NCBI GenBank assembly: GCA_001774945.1 | Contig: MFBL01000045.1 | Coordinates: 1 to 7,602, forward strand | Source: Candidatus Curtissbacteria bacterium RIFCSPHIGHO2_12_FULL_41_17 | Lineage (GTDB): Bacteria; Patescibacteriota; Microgenomatia; Curtissbacterales; GWA2-41-24 | DNA: 7,602 bases | Direction of reading: 5' to 3' | Part shown: piece by piece, positions 1 to 5,079 of the stretch | Layout of the letters: the number at the start of each line of letters is the position of its first letter | How positions within the stretch are numbered: position 1 is the stretch's first letter | Program-made: the position numbers and the translations under genes | The notes under the pieces: generated by a model | Told to the model about the DNA's origin: nothing | The model's input: only the letters and a program-made list of their open reading frames with translations | Databases searched by the model: none

Positions 1-1063
1 CCATGGAAACTGATTTCCCGTATAAATAAGCCGAGTAAGGTGTAGCGTTGATACCCGGAGATCCGGGTATTCGGGGAGCCACATCGTAAACAACAATTTC
101 CAGTTTAGGAAATACTGGTCGAACCAATGTCTGCAGAGCGAATGGACCAATAACGCCCGGGGGACAAGATTTTCGGGCGGCTTGCACAAATCTTTCACCC
201 GATGCCATTGAATCTTCTATCAACGATTCGGGCAAAGTCACCGCAGTATGACCCATCTCTTTAAAAGTAATCTCTATGCGTTTTAGGGCTTCTTCCTGTT
301 GGGGTACAGGCAGTCTCAAGAAACCGTCAAGGTTGGTCTGTCTTCTCGTATCGGTTCCAATAAGTTCCAGTCTTTTTGAAAGGGGTGAATAGAAAAAATT
401 AAAGTTCACAGGAGTGCCGACTACGAATTCTTCGATGACGGCGTCATCGAGACCCTTTTGAGAAATTAGGCCGCTTTTAACTTTCTTCTTGCCCTCTTTG
501 AAGAATTCTTCAGGCGACGATGCAAAGAAAAAACCTCTCTCAAAGGACACTTCTTTTTGCTGGGCCTTAACGATAACCAGCCTGTCAATTTCCTCTGGAT
601 TTTTAAAAATAAAGGGAAATTTTATACCGGCCTTTCTTAGCAGATCATATTGATTTGGTTTTTCGGTTCTCTCTTCATATCTTAAAAGTTTCCGGTTGCC
701 AAACATTGGTACCTTAAAATCATTTTCAATAGCATCATAATCATTTATATAAACTTCAAAAGAGCGATGGGGAACAAAAATAGAGTTCTTCTTGACAAGA
801 ATTTTTTGGATTTTGGGTGAAAGAATGTCCTTAAACTTTTCTACATAAAGAACTTCATCAACACAACCGATCGAAGATCGTCCTGAGTTTATCGAAGGAC
901 CTCCTTTTTGAGTTCTAAAATAATCCGCATAAGTTTTGTCTCGGCCTTTTTCGACAATAACTAATGTTCTAAAACCTTCATCTTTTGCTCCCCGACAAAC
1001 ATCAAGAGCAGAGTGTGATCCGATAACAGCGACTGTAAAATTTTTATAATTTTTGACTTTCAT
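1..1063 (-). CDS. Diverged PurP-family ATP-grasp protein (FAICAR synthetase paralog), C-terminus cut by window edge
   Basis: My translation from the ATG at 1063 gives 354 open codons and no stop before base 1, so the gene is partial. It aligns along its whole length with the PurP at 2369-3382. Shared features are VIGSHSAL near the N-terminus (residues 13-20), VPHRSF (98-102), FGNRKLL (121-127), NFFYSPL (222-228), VIGPFALQ (304-311) and TPYSAYLYG (341-349). PurP enzymes use ATP and formate to convert AICAR to FAICAR. This copy is altered at key places: PHGSF has become PHRSF, the glycine-rich ATP loop is replaced by residues 168-178 without GG, and DKRYE has become DTRRQ. A different reaction or a regulatory role is therefore plausible; that is inference. 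The ATG overlaps the purA stop (ATGA) and is preceded by AGGTGA (1071-1076), so translation is probably coupled to purA. Residues 55-66 look like an in-frame repeat insertion. Family membership is secure; function is not. Confidence 0.85.
   Translation of the reverse strand, partial: MKVKNYKNFTVAVIGSHSALDVCRGAKDEGFRTLVIVEKGRDKTYADYFRTQKGGPSINSGRSSIGCVDEVLYVEKFKDILSPKIQKILVKKNSIFVPHRSFEVYINDYDAIENDFKVPMFGNRKLLRYEERTEKPNQYDLLRKAGIKFPFIFKNPEEIDRLVIVKAQQKEVSFERGFFFASSPEEFFKEGKKKVKSGLISQKGLDDAVIEEFVVGTPVNFNFFYSPLSKRLELIGTDTRRQTNLDGFLRLPVPQQEEALKRIEITFKEMGHTAVTLPESLIEDSMASGERFVQAARKSCPPGVIGPFALQTLVRPVFPKLEIVVYDVAPRIPGSPGINATPYSAYLYGKSVSM
868..880. repeat. Perfect 5-bp hairpin beside repeat copy 1, inside a coding sequence
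   Basis: The plus strand reads CGATC-GAA-GATCG, a perfect 5-base stem with a 3-base loop. It shares its last base with the neighbouring repeat hairpin (880-900), so the two palindromes lie back to back. Together they fill most of the 36 bases that appear inserted in the PurP-family gene. Confidence 0.55.
880..900. repeat. Palindromic repeat copy 1 (CCTGAG...CGAAGG type), in frame inside a gene
   Basis: The plus strand reads GTCCT-GA-G, loop TTTAT, C-GA-AGGAC. The arms pair as five Watson-Crick pairs, then two opposed G/A mismatches, then a G-C pair closing a 5-base loop. Copy 2 at 2345-2365 has the same architecture with a different loop. From memory, short interspersed repeats with a CCTGAGC...GTCGAAGG core occur in many bacterial genomes, including CPR. 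This copy is translated on the minus strand as part of residues 55-61 of the diverged PurP protein. Confidence 0.7.
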
Positions 1064-2337
1064 CTATATATCACCTGCCCCCTTTCTGGCCCAACCGAAA
1101 TAAAATTAATGGGGATTTTTAAATAATCTTCAATTTTCTTTACAAATTTCTGAGCATTGATTGGAAGGTTTTTGAAGATTCTAATATCTGATATATCTTG
1201 TGTCCATCCTTGTAATGATTCATAGGCTGGCTGGCAACCGGCCAAATAATCAGCGTCCCCTGATTGATATTCAACCGACCTGCCCGATCTTTTATAAGCT
1301 GTACAAATTTTAATTTCTGTCAATCCCGAAAGAACATCAAGTTTGGTCAAAGCAAGACTCGTCAGTTTATTGTCATCACGAGCAGCCTTTATCAAAACTA
1401 AATCAAGCCATCCCGGGCGGCGTTCTCTACCCGTTGTGGTTCCAAATTCGTGACCCCTCTTAACTAAGTAATCTTTAACTCGGCCAGTGACTTGGGTAGG
1501 AAAAGGTCCTTCACCGACTCTGGTCATGTAAGATTTAGTGATTCCAACGACCGCGTTAATTTCTGAAGGATGAATAACAAATGATCGCCAAATTCCGATA
1601 ACTCCGGGATTTGATGATGTAACGAATGGGTAAGTACCACTATCAATATCCAGAAAGAACCCTTGAGCTCCTTCAAAAAGGATATTTTTATTTTCTTTCT
1701 GAGCTTTTTTGGCAATTGCAATAGTTTGGCCAACATGCGGCTTTATCAGTTTTTCGAAGCTTTGATATTTTTTAAAAATATCGGCATGCTTAAGTTTTAA
1801 ATTAAAAAATTTATTTTGAATATTAATTTCTTCAAACAATTTCTCTTTAAAATCGACGGCAATTAAATCTTTGACACGAAGGCCTACTCTTTCGGTTCTA
1901 TCTGCATAAGTCGGGCCGACTCCACTTTTTGTGGTACCAATTTTTGCCTTTCTCAATTTTTCGCGAAGACTATCACGCAAGATGTGCCAAGGCATTGTGA
2001 GTGATGCATTTTCATCAATCACTAAATTTTTGGATGTGACTCCCACCCTTTTTAGGGCTTCCAGTTCAATTGCCAGTGAATCACAACTGACAGCAACGCC
2101 TCTTCCGACAAGACAAATTGCTTTTGGGTTAAAAATTCCAGAAGGGATTATGTGAAAAGCGAATTTGCCATACTGATTAACCACCGTATGTCCTGTATTG
2201 GCACCACCTGCATATCTGGCGACAACATGGGCGCGATTTGCCAAATCGTCAATCAGACGACCTTTTCCGGAATCACCAAAATCGACTCCGATAACTGCTA
2301 TTATCCCTGCCCAATTTTTAAGATCTATATTTTTCAT
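1060..2337 (-). CDS. purA: Adenylosuccinate synthetase
   Basis: This 425-residue protein catalyses the GTP-dependent joining of IMP and aspartate to adenylosuccinate, the first step from IMP to AMP, in the cytoplasm. Its length is close to the 432 residues of the E. coli enzyme. The N-terminal loop GVDFGDSGKGR (17-27) keeps the catalytic Asp22 and Lys25, and His50 lies in GANTGHT. TTKSGVGP (135-142), EGAQG (222-226), GTYPFVTSSN (234-243), TRVGEGPFPT (272-281), TTGRERR (301-307), TKLD (331-334) and the C-terminal GPER are all present. Two departures are visible: the usual E of GDEGKG is Ser23, and the glycine-rich stretch after SSN (244-256) is replaced by a less glycine-rich sequence of equal length. 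The gene lies 31 bases downstream of purP, and its TGA stop overlaps the start of the next gene. The ATG is preceded at 8 bases by AGGA, which belongs to a repeat hairpin. Confidence 0.96.
   Translation of the reverse strand: MKNIDLKNWAGIIAVIGVDFGDSGKGRLIDDLANRAHVVARYAGGANTGHTVVNQYGKFAFHIIPSGIFNPKAICLVGRGVAVSCDSLAIELEALKRVGVTSKNLVIDENASLTMPWHILRDSLREKLRKAKIGTTKSGVGPTYADRTERVGLRVKDLIAVDFKEKLFEEINIQNKFFNLKLKHADIFKKYQSFEKLIKPHVGQTIAIAKKAQKENKNILFEGAQGFFLDIDSGTYPFVTSSNPGVIGIWRSFVIHPSEINAVVGITKSYMTRVGEGPFPTQVTGRVKDYLVKRGHEFGTTTGRERRPGWLDLVLIKAARDDNKLTSLALTKLDVLSGLTEIKICTAYKRSGRSVEYQSGDADYLAGCQPAYESLQGWTQDISDIRIFKNLPINAQKFVKKIEDYLKIPINFISVGPERGQVIYR
1071..1076 (-). promoter_or_regulatory. Shine-Dalgarno of the diverged PurP gene, inside the 3' end of purA
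   Basis: The minus strand reads AGGTGA, then 7 bases, then ATG at 1063. AGGTGA pairs with the anti-Shine-Dalgarno end of 16S rRNA. It lies within the last codons of purA and fixes the start at the overlapping ATGA, as expected for coupled translation. Confidence 0.65.
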
Positions 2338-2344
2338 AATTTAA

Positions 2345-2365
2345 ATCCTGAGCTCGCCGAAGGAT
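2345..2365. repeat. Palindromic repeat copy 2 (CCTGAG...CGAAGG type), purP-purA intergenic
   Basis: The plus strand reads ATCCT-GA-G, loop CTCGC, C-GA-AGGAT. The fold is the same as in copy 1 (880-900). The outermost pair is A-T instead of G-C, a compensated change, and the loop is almost entirely different. It fills most of the 31 bases between the purP stop (2369-2371) and the purA start (2337). No T-run follows it on the minus strand, so it is not a standard intrinsic terminator, and the operon probably reads through. Confidence 0.75.
2346..2349 (-). promoter_or_regulatory. Likely Shine-Dalgarno of purA, lying in an arm of the repeat hairpin
   Basis: The minus strand reads AGGA followed by TTTAAATT and the purA ATG, a normal 8-base spacing. 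The four bases belong to the 3' arm of the palindrome at 2345-2365, so folding of the hairpin in the mRNA would hide the ribosome site. No other candidate site lies between the genes. Confidence 0.5.
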
Positions 2366-2368
2366 CAT

Positions 2369-3382
2369 TTAGTCTAAAATTTTCGAGAGTTGACCAGTTT
2401 TTATTGCTTCGTTTATCTCCATGGCTATTCGTCTGCCGGTCGAAACTTCCTTATCGTAATACAAGGATGAATAGGGGGAACCGTCTATAAACAAATTAGT
2501 CCCGGCGACAATCCGGCAAGAAATTTCAATAATCGAAAATTGTTGCTCGGGGGTAATAATTGTCTCAAGACAAAACGGGCCCCAAAGGCCACCACTTATT
2601 AATTTTTTGGAAGTTTGAACAACTCTTTCGCCCATTTCGAAAGCCTCGGCAAGTAATGACTCCCGAAGGGTTAAGGGACTATTACCAACAACTACAAACG
2701 AGGGTTCAATGCCAAGCCCCTGCTGGTTTTGTGAAGGAATTCGTCCTAATGAATCAACATTTGTTTCGTAGCGTTTATCGATCGATAAAATTTCAAGTTG
2801 ATTGGTGAGTGGTGAATAAAAATAATGAATGTATAAAGGGACACCGATAACATATTCTTGGATAATATATGGTCTGGCTTTAAAATTTTTGATCTTCTCG
2901 CGAAATTCTTTTTTGTTTTTGGCGAAAAAATAACCGTGGCCGCCGGCAGCACCATAGGATTTGACCATTACGGGTCTGTCGATTTCGCTTGCCTTTGTAA
3001 ATCGGCGAGGGACTGGCACACCCGCTTTCTCCATCCAGAGTCTTTGTTTTAATCGATCCGATTCCCAATCCAAAACTTTCTTATTGCCAAAGTAGGGAAC
3101 TTTAATTGATTTGTTTTTGGTCACCCCCAAGTAAGCTACGAAGGAACCGTGAGGAATAACTATCGCCTTTTCTTTTAAAAGCTGCTCCTCGATTTTGGCA
3201 AAAGAGGCAAAGTCGGCAATTTCAATTATTTTGTCAATGAATTTAAAGCGATTGTAAAGAGAGATTCTGTCGGGAGTTGCTACACAAATTGTTTTAAAGC
3301 CTTCGTCTTTTGCGCCTTTTAAGATTTGCAGCGCTGAGTGTGATCCTAAAGTTGCAATTTTGTACTTTACGGAACCCGTCAT
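2369..3382 (-). CDS. purP: 5-formaminoimidazole-4-carboxamide ribonucleotide (FAICAR) synthetase, archaeal type
   Basis: This 337-residue ATP-grasp enzyme matches the archaeal PurP family, which formylates AICAR with free formate and ATP in place of the folate-dependent PurH step. I recognise the order of motifs from the Methanocaldococcus enzyme: TLGSHSAL (11-18), IPHGSF (76-81), VPYFGNKKVLDWES (95-108), the glycine-rich ATP loop GAAGGHGYF (144-152), IQEYVIG (174-180), IHYFYSPL (185-192), DKRYE (202-206), GLWGPFCLE (265-273) and EISCRIVAGTN (286-296). All core motifs are intact, so this copy is the likely active enzyme, unlike its paralog at 1-1063. It is the first gene of the purP-purA-paralog operon. 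Upstream of the ATG there is no Shine-Dalgarno, but a TAGAAT box ends exactly 6 bases before it, which suggests a leaderless transcript and supports this start. A PurP in a genome with bacterial-style promoters suggests old exchange with archaea (inference). Confidence 0.93.
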   Translation of the reverse strand: MTGSVKYKIATLGSHSALQILKGAKDEGFKTICVATPDRISLYNRFKFIDKIIEIADFASFAKIEEQLLKEKAIVIPHGSFVAYLGVTKNKSIKVPYFGNKKVLDWESDRLKQRLWMEKAGVPVPRRFTKASEIDRPVMVKSYGAAGGHGYFFAKNKKEFREKIKNFKARPYIIQEYVIGVPLYIHYFYSPLTNQLEILSIDKRYETNVDSLGRIPSQNQQGLGIEPSFVVVGNSPLTLRESLLAEAFEMGERVVQTSKKLISGGLWGPFCLETIITPEQQFSIIEISCRIVAGTNLFIDGSPYSSLYYDKEVSTGRRIAMEINEAIKTGQLSKILD

Positions 3383-3388
3383 TGAAGT

Positions 3389-3417
3389 ATTCTACACACA
3401 TTTGAGGCAAAATGCAA
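3389..3417 (-). promoter_or_regulatory. Probable promoter of the purP-purA operon
   Basis: On the minus strand TAGAAT occupies 3394-3389, and 17 bases upstream is TTGCAT (3417-3412), which matches TTGACA only at TTG. The last base of the -10 box is 6 bases from the purP ATG, so the expected transcription start coincides with the A of the start codon. This predicts a leaderless mRNA. Confidence 0.5.
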
Positions 3418-3434
3418 AAATTTTCTAATTGGCA

Positions 3435-3440
3435 TATAAT
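3435..3440 (+). promoter_or_regulatory. Probable -10 box of the DUF4349 gene
   Basis: A perfect TATAAT ends 7 bases before the ATG at 3448. The -35 region is weak: ATGCAA at 3412-3417 has the right 17-base spacing. The box argues against the more upstream ATG at 3412, which would lie before the predicted transcription start. Confidence 0.5.
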
Positions 3441-3447
3441 AATTTTG

Positions 3448-4359
3448 ATGCCCCTTATCAACTGGGCCAAAAACAATAAGCTTTCAGTTTTTCTTGCTTT
3501 AATTGTTATCATCTTTCTTCTGACGGTTAAAAATAATTTTTTGGGGACAAGGCCTCAATATAGCTTGCCGCAAAAAGGTTTAGACACAACAGAAGTCGGA
3601 TCCCAAGGAGCAGTCGGCTTACAACAACCTAGTCTGAGACGAGGATTTGAGCCGGTTTCCCAAACAAGTGAGCGGATTGTTATTCAAAATTCCAATCTTT
3701 CATTAGTTGTTCAAGATGTCAGAAAAGTCGGGGATGAGATTGTAAATTATGCCAAAAGCGTCGGCGGTTTCATGGTTTCAACTTCTTACAACAGGCCGAC
3801 GGATGCGCCTTTTGCAACAATCACTGTTCGTGTTCCAACAGATAAGTTAAATGAGGCACTTGAACATTTTAGATCACTCTCGTATAAAGTTGCCAGCGAA
3901 AATCTTGTCGGCGAAGATGTTACTGACGAATACTTAGATATTGATTCAAGACTTACAACACTTCAAAAAACAAAAGATAAATTCGAGCAAATTTTGGAAA
4001 AAGCGACAAGTGTTGAAGATATTTTGAATGTTCAGCGAGAATTAATTAATTTGCAGGATGAAATTGATTCTCTAAAAGGCCAGAAAGAAGCACTCGCTAA
4101 AAATGCCCAGCTCACAAAAGTAACTGTATATCTTTCCACCGATGAGCTAGCTCTTCCATACAAACCGGATAAAGTTTTTAGACCTCAGGTGATCTTTAAA
4201 CAGGCTGTCAGAAGTCTTTTGAGTACTGCAAGAGTATTGGCAGAACTCGGAATATGGATAGTTGTTTATGCGCCTGTTTGGATTATCCCGGTGGTTGCAT
4301 ACTATCTAATCAGAAAAAGGAAACAGAAAAAGGGGCAAATTTCAAAAGCAGAAAGCTAA
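3448..4359 (+). CDS. DUF4349 family membrane protein with coiled coil
   Basis: The product has 303 residues from the ATG at 3448. A start at 3412 would add 12 residues, but it precedes the TATAAT box at 3435-3440, so I prefer 3448. Residues 12-27 form an N-terminal membrane anchor, and a polar linker runs to about residue 75. The DUF4349 domain spans about 76-231: strand IVIQNSNLSLVV, then KSVGGFMVS, the strand FATITVRVP, the motif GEDVTDEYLDIDSRL, a predicted coiled coil from about 163 to 220 (VEDILNVQREL, LQDEIDSLKGQ), and the closing strand LTKVTVYLS. A second membrane segment (about 266-288) is followed by a strongly basic tail, RKRKQKK. Both ends therefore anchor in the membrane with the domain probably outside. 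The family is widespread but has no established biochemical function. The gene is divergent from purP, and its TAA is immediately followed by the stop of the convergent exonuclease gene. Confidence 0.85.
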   Translation: MPLINWAKNNKLSVFLALIVIIFLLTVKNNFLGTRPQYSLPQKGLDTTEVGSQGAVGLQQPSLRRGFEPVSQTSERIVIQNSNLSLVVQDVRKVGDEIVNYAKSVGGFMVSTSYNRPTDAPFATITVRVPTDKLNEALEHFRSLSYKVASENLVGEDVTDEYLDIDSRLTTLQKTKDKFEQILEKATSVEDILNVQRELINLQDEIDSLKGQKEALAKNAQLTKVTVYLSTDELALPYKPDKVFRPQVIFKQAVRSLLSTARVLAELGIWIVVYAPVWIIPVVAYYLIRKRKQKKGQISKAES

Positions 4360-4959
4360 TTACAGAAAGAGCATTCGCTTGTAAACCTGCCGAGTGAGTT
4401 CTACATCTTTTTTGCAGTAGGTATAAATTTCCTCGTAACGCTTTTTTAGATAATAATCATAAACCATTGAACCATCCATTAGGTCTTTTGAGGTGGGTAA
4501 ATTCAGGGCGATTGATAAATTGTGCAGGCTGGTTTGGGAAAAATTATCCCACCTGCTCCACTCTTTGGCTGTGTCAAAAATATTCTCTGTATTGAATTTC
4601 TTAACTGGTAACATTTGAGTAGGCCGAATATTTTTAATTATTGACCGTTTATATAAAAAAGGGATGTCAAAATCTATAATGTTGTGCCCAATAAAAACAT
4701 GGGCGTCTTTGGCAATTTGCCACCACTTTTTTAATATTTCTTCTTCTTCGCCTTTAATGATATCGGCAGGCTCATTATCTTTTGCAAAACCTATACAAAA
4801 AATTCTGCCGAAATCACCACTAAATGCGCTTGAGCGAAATAAAGCTTCATCGTCATTGACAATTTCTTTGTTGCGAGATTTCTTGCGTTCCGATTCTATT
4901 ACGGCTTCTCTTAACTCTTTCGGTGCGGGGATGGTTTCAAGATCGAAAAACAATTTCAT
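4360..4959 (-). CDS. DnaQ-fold 3'-5' exonuclease (PolB-type exonuclease domain, stand-alone)
   Basis: This 199-residue protein carries the three motifs of the DEDD exonuclease superfamily. ExoI is FFDLET (Asp6, Glu8), ExoII is GHNIIDFDIPFL (91-102, with Asp96 or Asp98) and ExoIII is YCKKD (181-185, Tyr181 and Asp185), the DEDDy form. Together with FCIGFA (54-59) and the length of about 200 residues, this fits predicted stand-alone PolB-like exonucleases (the DNA_pol_B_exo2 type). Such enzymes degrade DNA or RNA from the 3' end using two metal ions; whether this one acts in repair, proofreading or RNA turnover cannot be read from the sequence. The ATG at 4959 has AGGTGA 3 bases upstream (4963-4968) and an extended -10 box further up. 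The gene appears to be transcribed alone. Confidence 0.9.
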   Translation of the reverse strand: MKLFFDLETIPAPKELREAVIESERKKSRNKEIVNDDEALFRSSAFSGDFGRIFCIGFAKDNEPADIIKGEEEEILKKWWQIAKDAHVFIGHNIIDFDIPFLYKRSIIKNIRPTQMLPVKKFNTENIFDTAKEWSRWDNFSQTSLHNLSIALNLPTSKDLMDGSMVYDYYLKKRYEEIYTYCKKDVELTRQVYKRMLFL

Positions 4960-4962
4960 TTT

Positions 4963-4968
4963 TCACCT
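4963..4968 (-). promoter_or_regulatory. Shine-Dalgarno of the exonuclease gene
   Basis: The minus strand reads AGGTGA-AAA-ATG. The same AGGTGA word precedes the diverged PurP gene at 1071-1076, so this is probably a preferred site in this genome. It supports the start at 4959. Confidence 0.55.
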
Positions 4969-4995
4969 ATTTCAATTTTTTATGAATTGATTGCA

Positions 4996-5004
4996 ATTAT
5001 ATCA
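4996..5004 (-). promoter_or_regulatory. Probable extended -10 promoter of the exonuclease gene
   Basis: The minus strand reads TGATATAAT, a perfect TATAAT with the TGn extension, which can work without a good -35 box; none is visible at 17 bases. The expected transcription start is about 30 bases before the ATG at 4959. That leaves a leader containing AGGTGA at 4963-4968, so this gene is leadered, unlike its neighbours. Confidence 0.5.
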
Positions 5005-5051
5005 ATTATTACATTTATATTCCCTCTTCCAATCGACACAACATATGAAAT

Positions 5052-5057
5052 TATAAT
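5052..5057 (+). promoter_or_regulatory. Probable -10 box of the sugar dehydrogenase gene
   Basis: A perfect TATAAT lies 22 bases before the ATG at 5080. The nearest good -35 word, TCGACA (5033-5038), is only 13 bases away, so the -35 assignment is uncertain. The leader would be about 16 bases with no recognisable Shine-Dalgarno. Confidence 0.4.
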
Positions 5058-5079
5058 ATTATGGTTGCGTTAATCTAAG

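Noticed and set aside
899..906. Perfect Shine-Dalgarno word AAGGAGGT on the minus strand inside the diverged PurP gene
   Set aside because: No ATG, GTG or TTG in the same frame follows at a usable distance, and the PurP frame runs through it on both sides. It is a by-product of the repeat insertion boundary.
2345..2371. Repeat hairpin between purP and purA as a transcription terminator
   Set aside because: No run of T follows the hairpin on the gene strand and the next gene starts 8 bases later in the same pathway, so read-through is more likely.
2152..2490. Plus-strand open frames over purA and purP (for example at 1931-2155, 2152-2490, 2560-2808)
   Set aside because: They lie opposite strongly conserved minus-strand enzymes, lack recognisable motifs and ribosome sites, and are shadows of the real genes.
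3412..3447. Longer N-terminus for the DUF4349 protein starting at the ATG at 3412
   Set aside because: The TATAAT box lies between this ATG and the one at 3448, there is no Shine-Dalgarno, and the extra 12 residues precede the natural charged start of the membrane anchor.
5061..5078. Five-codon ORF (ATG to TAA, MVALI) ending one base before the sugar dehydrogenase start
   Set aside because: The TATAAT at 5052-5057 predicts transcription starting at about 5064, after this ATG, so it is probably not in the mRNA; chance is likely in AT-rich sequence.
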